NCBI GenBank assembly: GCA_043228905.1
Contig: JBHGNT010000020.1
Location: 12,834,001 to 12,898,000 of the forward strand
From: Azolla caroliniana
Taxonomy: Eukaryota; Polypodiophyta
Direction: 5' to 3'
Length of the DNA stretch: 64,000 nt
Shown here one piece after another: positions 33,490-45,919 of the stretch. The position numbers were made by a program, and so were the translations under genes. Below the pieces are notes generated by a model. The model worked only from the letters and a program-made list of their open reading frames with translations, was not told where the DNA came from and ran no database searches. Within the stretch, counting starts at the first letter, position 1, and each line of letters begins with the position of its first letter.

Positions 33490-34010
33490 TAACTACTCTT
33501 TTGGGATAGAATAGCTCCATGTTCTGTTATAAATATATTCTTTATGAGAAAAGTGGTTTATAAAAGTGTTGATGTATGATAATCGATTAGACTTAAAAAA
33601 CGACAAAAATTGTATAGGTTGTCCTATAAGTGACTATATTTTAGAAACCCTGACCAAAGCTATGCACAAGTTTTTTGGCCATTGTTTCGTTGTTCTTATC
33701 GGGCAATGGTCCTAATAGCTATATTTCTAGATTGCCAACCTAAATATCATGACCAATCATAGCCTACGAATTTTAATTTTAACTTATTCACATTTTAAAA
33801 CTCTATTGGGATAAAATTATAACGGAGAGTTTTCTTGTGAGTTCTACTTTAAGGGAAAATATTGTTGTAAAGGTATTGACGCACGATAATTAATTATACT
33901 TGAGAAAAACAACATGAGAAGGTTGTATTGTCATGATTATTGTAGTTGTAAGAGTGACTAGATTTTAAAACCCTATGGCAAACCCATTAGAAGGGGGCCT
34001 TTTTTTGTGG
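33490..34010. repeat. Diverged tandem duplication, about 0.3 kb unit
   Basis: The stretch 33550-33655 (GATGTATGATAATCGATTAG ... AGTGACTATATTTTAGAAACCCTG) recurs at about 33875-33985 as GACGCACGATAATTAATTAT ... GAGTGACTAGATTTTAAAACCCT. The copies have diverged strongly. Confidence 0.55.
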
Positions 34011-34479
34011 AATTGTCCTAGCATTAATGTTGGCATCATTGTTTGTAGGCACAACTAGGTAGCATTTTAAATGCGTACACAATAGATGATTCTAGGGATA
34101 AGGCATTTTTGGACTAACTAAGGGGATGTTGAGTAAGACTTTATGATGTCAAGTCTATGGTCTAGTATGTAGTGAACACAAAAATGATGATGAATGATGG
34201 TAAGTTTTTCTTGTTCCATAATAAAGAGTCTTTTAGTTCTTGATACTACATATAGTGTGGGGGACTGGCCCTGGGGCCTATCTTCTCATTTTTAGAGTGA
34301 GAAGGGAGAGTTTATGTTATGCCTCCGTTTTCATAAAAGTCTCAAAATTCACAACAATATTCTTCTTGACAATTTCCTAAGATATATTACCATCAAAAAA
34401 TGAGCCATGATTACATTCCAAGCACAGAAAACATTTCAAGAATCGTAGAGGAACCTCTCCTAACCGTATCGCTTTTTGC

Positions 34480-35580
34480 ATGCTAGTTAATGCAAATGGG
34501 AAATTACCCTACTCTGCACTAGTGGTGATGATTTTGAAATTGAGAATGGAGTTTGTAAATGGCTGGCTAGAACAAAATGCATTTGCATACTCTTACATAA
34601 CTAGTAGATCAAAAAAGAGAAGCATCTCAAGTTATGATGTTAAGCATTCACCGTGTCCATTTGCCAAGGTTTAATAATTATTATGTCCACCAAATTTGCT
34701 CAACTTTGCTCCAACAAACACTGACCTCAACCTCTTAGTCACACATGTACACTTTCTACTTAAGCATAGGACTGATCTTTAAACAAAACACATGCGATAC
34801 AAGTTGTTACAGTGTCACCACTCATAAAGGAAAACGAACTTTCTTGTAACACACATTTTAGGGTTCCACATTGTTGAACTCTACACAATTGACAACCATT
34901 TCAATTTCGCCTACTTGAGAATAGATTGCTTTACATGCAGTCACCCCCCTCCATACTCATAATCATTGATATGGAAATTGAGTATGGAGCTTGGATGGAT
35001 TAGCTAGAGCAAGTCACATTTGCACATTATACCATAATTAAGAAATCAAAGATGAGACGCATCTGTTATGTGCCATGTAACTATGTCTTGGACTATGAGG
35101 TTGTCCTCATCATGGGCTAGGCTGCTCGATCCATTGAATGCCATCAGTCTCTTCCCGATGTTAAAATATATGTCTCTCATGCATGTGATGCGAGAAGGGT
35201 AATCTCTCTCATTTGTATTCATAGTCACGATCTTGAAATCAAGAATGTAGATTGGGAAGGACTGCCTGTCTACTAGCAAAGTTTGCACACTTTACCCTAA
35301 CTTGAATATTAGAGATGAGGAGCATCTTCCATCACTTTGTGAACCACCATTCACAATCATCCAATAACATTTATCACCAACAATCACCACATCCTTCTAT
35401 CTCATACTTCTTGATGTCAAATGCACCAACTTCTCCTTTTAGAAACACATAATCCACACATAAACTCATATCTAGGAAGATCTGCCTTGTTGGCAAACTA
35501 GGAACACTTTTGTATGAACACATACACAATGCATCACAAGGAGCACCTCCCTTGTTGTATTTACGCCTTAGTTAAGCATA
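34480..35580. repeat. Degenerate repeats, about 260 bp spacing
   Basis: A pattern of GATTTTGAAATTGAGAATGG-like sequence, a tryptophan-like GG stretch, GCACATT-like sequence and AGATGAGACGCATCT-like sequence occurs near 34520, 34965 and 35225, with a weaker match near 35460. No coding role was seen. Confidence 0.45.
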
Positions 35581-36219
35581 TTGCCACCTCTCTCTTAACA
35601 ATGAGGAATGTTCCAAAAATGAGAGAAATTCAGTAAATTTTAAATATATAATTTACATTAAAATAAGGACCGATCTGATTCACAAAAGTAAATAATTGGA
35701 ATCTCCCCTCTTGCATGTTCTTATGAAGATCAACATAGTTCTCTTTAATCATGCAATGCCACTTTCTGTTTAGAATCATAATTAGTAAATAAAACTAATA
35801 ATGCTCCAAATTAGTGTGTGGTCAGTTTGTAATTAGAATTTTAAGCTTTTGATATCGCCAATCATAGAGAAGTTACATATTATAACTAAAGCATAGCTCA
35901 AGTTTCATAATTATTGCTTGAGGATCGACTTTGACAAAATATATGTACACGCGCACACACATAATGTGTATATATACATTTGCAAATTTGTATGTAAGCA
36001 AGTTGCTTACCTTTCGAAATTTTATTACATGAAAACACCACTAGGACAAATGTAGGTCAATAAATTGCAAGGTCATGTGTACCATACATTCCAAGGTGTC
36101 ATCTCGTAAATTATTGTGACTACCAAGATTCTGAACCCAGTTGGATGCGTTAACAAAGAGTGGGTCTTACAACCCCAAATACATAGGAAGGAAGAGATAG
36201 ATTTAGGCACGACGACTGA

Positions 36220-37000
36220 ACTTGGGTTCTCTCAATTTTATGACTTTTTGAGTCTACATTGTAAATGATGTTAATAAAGAGTAGGGCTTATAGTCCCAAC
36301 AAGAAGGAAGAAATAGACAAGTAGAAGCTAGCCCCAAAAAGCAGAGTTATTGGACAAGTTGAAGCTAGATCCAAAGCGAAGAGACGGAGAAGTAGATTCG
36401 CTTTGGGCAATGGTCGAGGTTTGTCTCTCTTGATAGTACGACATTGTGATGCTAATCTATAGGCCACTATGCATCATGAGAGAGAGAGAGAGAGCATTGG
36501 GCGACGATCAAACTTTGCCAATTCGCTCAATGTTATGACTTTTTGATGCTATAGTGTAGACCACCATGTCATCAAGAGAGAGGGGTGGGGGGAGATACAC
36601 GTGTATAATTTTAACGTCCACGAGGGATCAATTGCGATCTATGAGATGGGGCCTAACCCATGATGCGGATCAAACTTGGGTTCTCTGAATCTTATGACTT
36701 TTGATGATATAATGTAAACCACGAAAGAGAGAGCATTGGTCGATGATCGTCGAAGCGCAATGCTATAACTTTTCGATTCTACATGGTGGGCCACCATGCC
36801 ATAGAGATAGATAGATAGATAGATAGATTTATATTAACGTCTTCGAAGGTAAAAAATATGACCTATGAGAGAGAGAGAGAGAGAGAGAGCATCACGTGAC
36901 AATTGAGCTTGGGTTAGCTTGCTCGGTGTTACGACTTTTTGATGCTAAAGTGTAGGCCATCATCATGCCATGAGGTAGGGAGAGAGAGAGGGAGTACATG
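36220..37000. repeat. Degenerate tandem array containing TTATGACTTTTTGATGCTA
   Basis: Near 36240, 36535, 36700, 36765 and 36935 a TATGACTTTTTGATGC-like core is followed by GTAGACCACCATG-like sequence and then a (GA)n run. Each unit also has a CAAACTTGGGTTC-like segment before the core. The units are 150-250 bp and unevenly diverged. Confidence 0.6.
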
Positions 37001-37094
37001 TCATGTTGGGGAGTGAGGGGGACAAAAGGAAGAGGGTAAGCCAAAACCTTTCCCATCACACCACAACTTCGAAATAATATAAAGAATAAAATGT

Positions 37095-37167
37095 GAATAC
37101 GAATACAAATACAAATACAAATACAAATACAAATACAAATACAAATACAAATACAAATACAAATACG
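37095..37167. repeat. (AAATAC)n microsatellite, about 12 units
   Basis: A regular run of six-base units, perfect in its middle. The YLYLYL frame it creates on the minus strand is not a gene. Confidence 0.95.
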
Positions 37168-37299
37168 ACATCTCTATAATGCAAGAAAGAAAGAAAGAAA
37201 GATATATTAACATCTTCTAAGGCCAAAATTGGCCCATGAGACAATTGGTTTAGAACGGAAAATATGAATACTAATACAGGCATCACGAAAATACAAGAC

Positions 37300-37625
37300 T
37301 AACAACAACATAGGGCGTGACAAAAGAATACAAGAGAACTACGTTCTCGATTAATTAGTTAATTAATTAATTATATTAAAGGAGGAGGTAAATAAAGAAA
37401 AAGAAGAAAGAGGAGAAGGAAATATGTAAATAAATAAGTCGAGACGCATGGAAATAAATGAAGAAAATAAAAAAGCAAAGTATATATAATATAAGTAAAA
37501 TAGTAGATAAATAAATAAATACATAGATAAAACAAAAAGAAGCTTCAAGCAAGTAAAAAAAAATTGGCAAATAAATAAATAAATAAGCGAAGGAATTAAT
37601 TAATTAATTAATTTCTATAATTCTC
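37300..37625. other. AT-rich region upstream of the peptide gene
   Basis: Repeated AATTAATTAATT and AAATAAATAAAT runs flank 37340-37615. No gene. Confidence 0.6.
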
Positions 37626-37632
37626 GCCCTTC

Positions 37633-37640
37633 TATAAATA
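37633..37640 (+). promoter_or_regulatory. Probable TATA box of the EPFL-type gene
   Basis: TATAAATA lies about 460 bp before the start codon. It is followed by a pyrimidine-rich stretch (CTCTCTTTCTTTCTCTC) and a long CT- and TCAA-rich probable 5' UTR, a common plant core promoter layout. Confidence 0.5.
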
Positions 37641-38093
37641 TTTGGTGGCGTTTCTCTCTTTCTTTCTCTCCGCCCCACCGTAGAGCGTTGAAAAGTCAAA
37701 CCTCTCTCTAGAAGAACCCCTCTCTCTCTCTCTCTCTCTAGGCTTCATTTCATCTTTGCCCGCCTCCTCCTCCTGCTCCTCTTTCTTCCCCGCCATCAAT
37801 CAATCAATCAATCAATTTATCAATTAATTTTATCCATTTCATCAATCAATTTATCAATTAATCCATTAGTTTGATCCATTCATCAATCCACCGCTCAATC
37901 GATCACTCGGCCCGCCAATTCTCTCACAATTTGGCTAATCGTTAATCTCATCACCGTGGCCGCCGTAATCAGTGCCTAATTGTCAATCTGATCTCCGTAA
38001 TTCCCTCTAATGTCTGCTAATTCCACGCCTCAGTTCCCTGGATAATTAATTCCTGCTCTTAATGACGATCCATTGAATGTTAATTCTGCAGTA

Positions 38094-40224
38094 ATGCGAG
38101 CTCTCAGGAGATTGACCTATCAGCTTCATGATCATCACACCCGTCATCGTCGCGCGATAATCATCAGGCTGCGTCACATAATTAAGAGGCCGAATCGGAG
38201 TAATCAGAGTTTAATCTTCGTTTTGCTCGTGGCTACGATTACGTCTTTGCTCCGAATCGATGCCGTTCATGGAGCAGGAGGCTCCGCTCGCGTAATGTTT
38301 CGCAGCCCTGATCGTCATCGACATGGTGGTCAGGATGATCTTCATCATGGAGATTTTACGTCAACTGTCAGGCCCTCATTGGGAGGTACTAAGAAACGAA
38401 TAAGATTCTTACTGATCACTCTCTTTTTTCTAGACTGTATGAATTAGTAGTAAAGTTAATAAGATGAATCCATGAAGATGATGATGATGATGATGCAGGA
38501 GGAGGAGGAGGAGGAGTTATGGCGATTGATGACCTAATTCGTGCAGTAAATACTGAGAATCATCACCACCATAATCAGGAAGCTAATTACTACATGAATC
38601 ATGATGCTAGCGAAATTATTCTTCATCATCATCATCATCACCACCGAAGACATATAAGCAGTAGCCATCGTCGTCGTCGTCGTCGTGTTTATATCAAAGA
38701 AGAAGAAGAAGAAGAAGAAGAAGAGGAAGAAAATATAGTTAGCACTACTACTAGATCATCATCATCATCATCATCAGTTATTCTGTCTTCTGCAAGCATG
38801 AGAATCACAGCTGAAAGAATGGTAATGGCCCCCCTTTCTTATCATACATGCATGCATGCATGTATGCATGCATGCACCCTCGTGTATGTATTGTAATGTA
38901 TGTATGTGTGAATGTATGCATGAGTGTATGCATGCATGCATGTGTGTGTATATGTATGTATCATGTATGCATGTATGTACGAATGTATGTATGTGTGAAT
39001 GTCTTCATGAGTGTATGCATCCATACATGTGTGTGTGTGTATGTATGTATCATGTATGCATGTACCTATGTGTGTGTATGTACGGCTGTATGTTGCATGC
39101 ATGTATCTATGTGTGTGTATGTACGGGTGTATGTTGCATGCATGTATCTATGTGTGTGTATGTACGGCTGTATGTTGCATGCATGTATCTATGTGTGTGT
39201 GTGTGTATATATGTTGCATGCATGTATCTATGTGTGTGTATGTACGGCTGTATTTGCATGCATGTATCTATGTGTGTGTGTGTGTGTATGTATGTATGTG
39301 TGCGTATGTATGTATGTACGGGTGTATGTTGCATGCATGTATATATGTATGTATGTGTGCGTATGTATGTTGCATGTATGTATCTATGTATGTATGTGCA
39401 TGTATGAGTATATGCATCCATGTATGTGTATTATTATATATGTATGCATATGGATATGAATGCATCTTCGATGTATGGATACCTCTACGTACTAATCGAA
39501 TGGGGACCCGAGTAATTAGCTCTTTTTCATGCATGATAAAAGGAACCATAGGAAATTACGTAGAAACCCCCTCCAACATTACCCGTAGAGAATCCATAAC
39601 CCCCATGCTCCACCTTCCCCATAATCATGTCAAATATTTCCGATCGACAAGCTCTAGAGTTCAATTGGAGTCTTACTTAGCTATCGAGATCGTGTTTTCT
39701 CAGAACACAACTCGCATGTGCCTAATATATACAAATGTACATACATAGGTAGATCGATACATGCAATATATTGTTACTAAATATACCTAGGATAGTCATT
39801 ACTTACGTATCACATACATACCTCAACATGTCACTTGAGGAGCAAAGCTAGATCACAACCCCTCGCTATATATGGCCTAGCTATGCTAAAACTCTTACCC
39901 TTGCAAAGCTCATGCAAAAGATCATATTGAATGCACAATATGCAATCATAAAGTTGGAACTATAGTAACACTATGCTAATCAAAATGCTTTAATGTTGTG
40001 ATTATATACAGTTGAAACATGGACAATTGTCAAACAGGAGGGGTGATCGTGGACAAACATTGGTGGGCTCAGTGCCCCCAAAATGTTTGAATCAATGTGG
40101 AGGGTGCACCCCTTGTAGAGGCATGCTCGTGCCCGTCCATAACTTTAAACTTAACATCAATGATCAATATTATCCAGAAACTTGGAAATGTTTATGCAAG
40201 GGCAAAATATTCAAAGCAACTTAA
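38094..40224 (+). CDS. EPFL4/5/6-type secreted cysteine-rich peptide precursor (three exons, 275 aa)
   Basis: Exons are 38094-38385, 38499-38821 and 40012-40224; all junctions are GT-AG and phases match (1, then 0). The last exon gives SVPPKCLNQCGGCTPCRG ... YYPETWKCLCKGKIF. Its six cysteines (230, 234, 237, 240, 265, 267) and YYPE-x-W-x-C-x-C end are the hallmark of EPFL4/5/6 peptides. In Arabidopsis these act through ERECTA-family receptors on stem growth and stomatal spacing. Residues 39-54 are a hydrophobic secretion segment after an unusually long basic N-terminus. Exon 2 is odd: runs of Gly, His, Arg, Glu and Ser coded by trinucleotide repeats make the precursor about twice the usual length. 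The mature peptide would be the last 50-55 residues. Family assignment is firm; the first two exons are less certain. Confidence 0.85.
38840..39425. repeat. (ATGC/ATGT)n microsatellite and 50-60 bp minisatellite in intron 2
   Basis: It starts about 20 bp after the exon 2 donor with CATGCATGCATGCATGTATG. It then passes into repeated units around TGTGTGTATGTACGGCTGTATGTTGCATGCATGTATCTA (about 58 bp, spaced at 39060, 39115, 39173, 39230 and so on). Long Cys/Met/Val frames on both strands are by-products. Confidence 0.9.
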
Positions 40225-43200
40225 AACCTAAATCAATGAAATTATTTACAATTGTGGACACTCCACATGTACTATGCTTATTTCACTTCATTCAATCATG
40301 TGGCATGTATTACTTTCTATATAGTATATAACACACACTCCACAATTTGTGCCAAGTTTAATTCATAACTTTTGTGCAGTTGTCGTTGGTAATTCCATAA
40401 TGCATATGCAATTAATTTGCTACTTGTGACAAGATTCTTAGTTTTACGTGGTTTACTAGAATCATATATGATTAACTTAGTTACTGATTGGTTCTCGTGA
40501 CTGTGTGTTATGTTTATTGAGGGCATGTATAGGTGTATGTGTGTGATAGTGTCATTTTTAAAAGAAGAAGAAGATATCCTGTCATTAGTGTAAACATTTT
40601 ACAAGATTTTTAAATTTTGATGTGATCAGCGGGGGAAACCACCACTTCGGAGGTTGAAAATGCCAATAAGGAGTACCATAATTGGATGTCATGAATGGAG
40701 TATGACGATAATAAACTCATGTTGTTGAGCAATTTTAGCATCAGAATCCCCAACTATACCATCCCATTGTCCCTTCAAAGTATGAACTATGTCTAACCAA
40801 ATATTTGAAACCAATTCAACTGGTGATGTTTTAATAAGGGTCACTTTATTCAAAAGTGGGATTATATTTATCTCTTGCTAGCTTAGGTTCGTTTGTGTGT
40901 ATGTGCCCATCTTACTCATATATATTACATTCAAGTTATGTCAATTCACTATAGTATATATTGGAATGCCGATCTTCATTCCCAACGAAGATAGAATTTC
41001 TTTCTGATATGCTCAAGTTGATTTTTTTAGCAGTGTTAATTGGTACATTTAAACCATCATAAATTAACAAATACTTTATGCACATGGTGCTAAAGAATTG
41101 GAGTATGATAGATTGTTTGGAGTCAATGTGACAATAGATTGATTTCAATAGTTGCATTGTAAGGAGGTAGAAAATGAATGTAAAGACGTAAAATAACAAA
41201 ATCAAATAAAGCATGTCAATTTATGTGAGTATAGTCACATTTCTCTTACATGCCTTAATGAATAGGCATTTTGAGACAATAAAGTTTCGTGAAATTATTT
41301 TCTCATTCCCCATGGATTATAATGTAATTGGAAGGAGCCAATATTTGCTTATAAATCACAATGTCGAAGGGCTGTCTTTTGGTTATACATTACATGATAT
41401 ATGTTAGATGATGCCTCAAACGATTGCTTTATAGCTTCACAAGTTGCCTTGGAATTTTGAAAACCCAAATTGGTAAACCACATCATGTAGTTAGTGGCTA
41501 GACTTGTAAAACCATATTTGCATGATGGGGGTTTGAGTGTCAATATTTGAGTTGATGTCATTTGATAGTGTTGGTTTGAGATCATGCATAGTTGTAGTTT
41601 GCTCTAAATAAATGACTTTGTTGTCATTTTTCCCACAATGTACATCCACAATACACAAAGGTGTATGTAAGTAAACACACAACACAATTGTTATGATGCT
41701 ACTTATAGATACATTAAGGATTTATAATTTGCATTACATCAAAATATCAAATTATAATTATAAAGCATTTTCTTTGATATTCTCTAATTACCATAATTAT
41801 AAACAATCAAACAAAGCAAAACTATGTTGTCAAATATTAACATGAAGAACGTGTGATTTTGGTGACTTTTTTATGTACCTTTTATTGTAGTGAGCCCAAC
41901 TTATTATGAGCTCGTATTTTTGTTTTCTTTTAACAAGGCACACTTGTATATGTATTCCCTTGTTGCCAAGTTTAATGGGAAGCCTAGAGAATTGACGATG
42001 CACCAATTCTTCTTTATTTTTTGTAAGCAATGCAACAAAGTTATAATGAATGAGTGTATGGAAAATGTGTTTGACTCAAAACGACAAATTAAAAAAAAGT
42101 CAGCAATATCATGAAATAAGAGGATGCAGTGACGACGTCATCTCAAGATACAGAATGTCAATTGAAGGTGACAATATTGGCATTATCAATAATTAATTGA
42201 TTATTTAGGTAGTTTATAACCAATTATACTAATCGTCAATCCATGCATGATAAGACATGCATTGACATTTCAAAGAACTATGAATAATAAGTCAATGAAA
42301 TTTAATACTCCATAAAGATGTAGAGTACTAATGTTGGATGGTAAGTTGTAACACCATATTTGTGATGTAGTTTTCTTTCCTTATTTATGAGTTTCATTAC
42401 CCTCCTAATTTCTTGGCGACTTGATTAAACCCATTGTTCTCTCTAGTCCGAGTTAGAATTACAAGTCCATGTGCCATAGACTCTACCCTTTTTTACCTTA
42501 CATTTAGTGAATGTCCATTTCAATGTGATATTCCCCTAATATATGTAGCAATACTAGTTGTCTTTTGTGACATGAAGGTTGATAGCGACAATGCAAACTT
42601 CCTCTTTAAAGTAAGAGTGAATGTGTATGATGAGATAGTTGAAGATGACAAGTTTAATCATCATCCCAATGTGGCGTAGATGTCTATCTACGATAAGCCA
42701 ATTGAAGATGACAAGGTACTCATTGTCCTCTATGTATTGATTTTAATTATATTACAACTCTAGACAAACTAGGAATGATTTCGACTAGCTTAGAGAACCA
42801 TCGAAAGAACAACGTAGTTGTATATGGTGACAATGTACTGCTAGATACCTAGACTTTGTTAGGTAAATGATATCTTTTCCAACTTGTTCTGTCAACAATA
42901 ATGTTGAGTATTCCATGTTATGGTCACTTCTCCTTCTTCTAAGCCCTTATTTTTTGCTAAAGTTAGAAAAAAGTATTGTAAGAAAACTTTAAATTGAAAA
43001 GACCCCTAAAGTTTGGCAGTGTCAAGAAACACGAATTATCACCTTGTCTTTACAAAGCACCACAGTGATCAAAATTTAAGGCAAAACAATGGTACCTTGC
43101 CTTTGTTCCGGCCAAGGCTAGAATATTTTATCAAATCTAACAATAAAGAGTTAGTAGTTCTGAACAATCTTATATAAATGCTTGTTTGTTGTGAGTGAAG

Positions 43201-44240
43201 TCTTACAAAAATATTGAAATAGCCTTGTGTTGTCAACAGATTTGATTGGTTACCAAATTAATTAGGCGTGGACTCCTTCGAGAAACAATTCAAAAAGGGC
43301 TAATGAGTCCTAGTTGGAGTTTGAAGACAAAGTTGGACAAATTGTAAATAATTGCCATAAAAAAGGAGCAAGATATGATGGGATTCCTCACAAATAATTT
43401 CATATAACAATCCTTTACTCGAAGAATGAAATACTTAAGCTCATGTATAATGGGGAATTTCTAAAAATGTTCAAGGTTTTTGTTCATCAACTCTATGTGC
43501 ATTAATTCACAAGTGCATGTGTCAATAACCTCTTTTCAACACTCTAATCTTCATAGATAAAACAAGCTTTATTAGTGTTGTTATTTTAAACAATGCAAGG
43601 TAAAAGCCTATAAAACCAACCAACTTTCACGGCTCAAAAGCACTCAAAATAAAAGCGAAATGTTCATGTAATTATTTCAACAAATTGAAACAATCATAAA
43701 GAGATTATTTGAATGAGGGCATAAAGTAACAAAAGTAAGGATTGGGTAGCTACCCAAATAGGACATGGGTTTGGGTTACCCAAATCATTCAAAGTGACCA
43801 CCAAAAATTGAGCCAATGACAAAAACTAGCATCCTCTTGCAATTGATGAGGAAGGGGGCCAAGCAACTCCATGAAATGTGAGAGATTCCATTAGGGTTCC
43901 CTTCTATTACTTTGTTATCGCACATGGAACCGTCTAGGGAATATTTCTTTGGCAAGTGCGGTATTCAACTTATTCAGATTTGCTTATTGAGGATGGAAAT
44001 GTGTTAAGATTTTGAGATGAAACTATGTCATTATTTGGGTTCACATTTGGTCCAAAATATTTGTTCATCTACTTCCATTTACTCCCATGTCACCACTAGA
44101 AGCATCATATAAACTCAATCTCTTTGGTTCACAATTAGAGAATGGTAACCATAAGTGTATGGTAGAATGCACTATTAGGATTTACATGCTAGTAACCTCA
44201 CCTCCTTGGCTCAACAGCATGAGGATGCGATTTGACAAAT
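40225..44240. other. Intergenic, no gene recognised
   Basis: AT-rich. The short frames here (for example 41890-42114 and 42434-42679) show no known motif. The only notable item is a 105 bp repeat at 40572-40685 shared with 44669-44780. Confidence 0.55.
40572..40685 (-). repeat. Dispersed repeat, copy 1 (retroposon 3' end-like)
   Basis: GATATCCTGTCATTAGT ... GCGGGGGAAACCACCACTTCGG ... GAAAATGCCAATAAGGAGT matches 44669-44780 closely. The second copy is preceded by a T run (GTTTTTTTTATTAAA), and here by TTTTTAAAAGAAGAAG. That fits a minus-strand retroposon end. Confidence 0.6.
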
Positions 44241-44244
44241 CACC

Positions 44245-44475
44245 AAACTAAAGACATGGTGGAAGGCTAGACTTGTACCATTTTGGAAATCAAGTTTGTT
44301 GCTCAGACAAAGGTGTTTTTGTGGGGATACTTATTGGGTTGCACTTAGAGAAGGGAGAGTTAGTTATCTTTTTTGTTTGGGATGTCATAGAGAGCTAGAA
44401 ACTCTACTACATTTGTTATAGACTTGTCCATCAACAAGAACTTTTCGTCATAAACTTAATAGTAATCCTCATATT
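44245..44475 (+). pseudogene. LINE/RT zinc-binding remnant
   Basis: The plus-strand reading TWWKARLVPFWKSSLLLRQRCFCGD, then CLGCHRELETLLHLL-stop-TCPSTRTF, is the C-x2-C ... H-x-C type of the RT zinc-binding tail. Only this segment is preserved. Confidence 0.5.
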
Positions 44476-44668
44476 TGTATCAATGTTGATTATATATTGC
44501 ATCTTTGCTCAACTTCATATTAATGCAAACACATGATTGCATTGAAACATTCATATTCCTTATTTCATAAATGAGATTGAAATAAGTCTTCTTCTTTTTT
44601 ACCAAAATGAAATAATTCATTTTTGATCCTCAACTTTGAATTTCTCTACTCTTGTTTTTTTTATTAAA

Positions 44669-44780
44669 GATATCCTGTCATTAGTATAAACAATTTACAA
44701 GATTTTAAACCTCTATGTGATTGGCGGGGGAAACAACCATTTCGGTGGCTGAAAATGCCAATAAGGAGTGTTGTAATTGA
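44669..44780 (-). repeat. Dispersed repeat, copy 2
   Basis: Partner of 40572-40685, with a T run just upstream. Confidence 0.6.
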
Positions 44781-45179
44781 ATTTCTCTACTCTTGTTGAT
44801 ACCTATGCATAAGAATTTGGTTCACTGCAAACTTTCACAATGTATACGCATAAATAAATGCTTGTGTTTGATGGAATTAATGGGTTCATGTTGCTATCTT
44901 TAATTTATTAAAATCATGGCATGGTGGATATAGACTAATTTCACTCAAGTAGGATCAGAGTCAATTTGCAATTGCTCACATTTAGCCAACATCATATGAA
45001 AATATTGATGATAGTAGAAGGAGACTAGAAGAAAATATACAATCGAGGAAGCCACAATGTCATGTGTCTAAAACTAACCATTGGAAATGGCAAGTCCCAA
45101 ATTTGGTTATATTGTAAAGATTCAATTTTTATGTTGATGAGTTACAAGATATTAGATCATTTGTGGTAATGCTTTAACT

Positions 45180-45440
45180 CACTTCAAGCCATAGTACGTA
45201 ATATACTCAAATGCATTGCCAAACATTTTTTTTATACGTATGAAAAAAAAAGTGTATGTTATCAAAACATTCTTATGTTTTTTTTACACTTTTTACTTAA
45301 AAAAAAAAAACCTTATATAATAAATAATGAATACAAAAGTACGGTATTTACCATACTTCGAGAGTGTTTACCATACGCGAGTGATTGAAACATTCTCGAA
45401 TGTGAATGCACATATGGTTCATACTATGCTTAAAGCTATG
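45180..45440. repeat. Dispersed AT-rich repeat of about 270 bp, copy 1
   Basis: It shares with 49030-49310 the order CATAGTACGTAA, CAAACATTCTTGTG-like sequence, a T run, AAAAGTATGGTATTTA-like sequence, GAGGGTGTTTACCATAC-like sequence and ATGGTTCATACTA. Terminal inverted repeats were not resolved. Confidence 0.6.
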
Positions 45441-45919
45441 AAAATGAAAACTAATTTCATTATTAACTACATTATACAAATTTGCCTAGATATAGGTTTT
45501 GTAGGTCAATACCGTTGATGTTGTATGATTATGCGGCATGCCAAGGACTACATAATTATAGTTTTTTCACCGCGCATAAAAGGACAATGTGTGTACACAT
45601 TGTTATATTCAATGGTGAATACTAAAGGGTATGACCACTTTGAGCCAATGTTGTTGATTCTTGATAGTACTTGAAAATTATATCACTTTTTAAAGAAATT
45701 CATTCATTCCCAACACTTACTTTTGCATATTATGAGGATTTCCTCAATTCAAATTCCATAATGCCAATATAAAAAGTGTATGTTGTTTGGATCCGAAGCT
45801 CTCAAGAATTATGGTATATAAGCTAAATATTACATTATCGTGGTTCCAAAATCATGCTTGATCCATACTATTGTAAATCCATCGAAAATGGAAAATGGAA
45901 AAAAAAATCTAGATCCATG

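Noticed and set aside
37001-37213. A YLYLYL membrane protein on the minus strand
   Set aside because: It is a translation of the (AAATAC)n microsatellite.
38848-39748. Long Cys/Met/Val-rich frames of up to 245 codons on the plus strand and 104 on the minus
   Set aside because: They are translations of the ATGC/ATGT repeats in the EPFL intron; all frames stay open because the repeat lacks stops.
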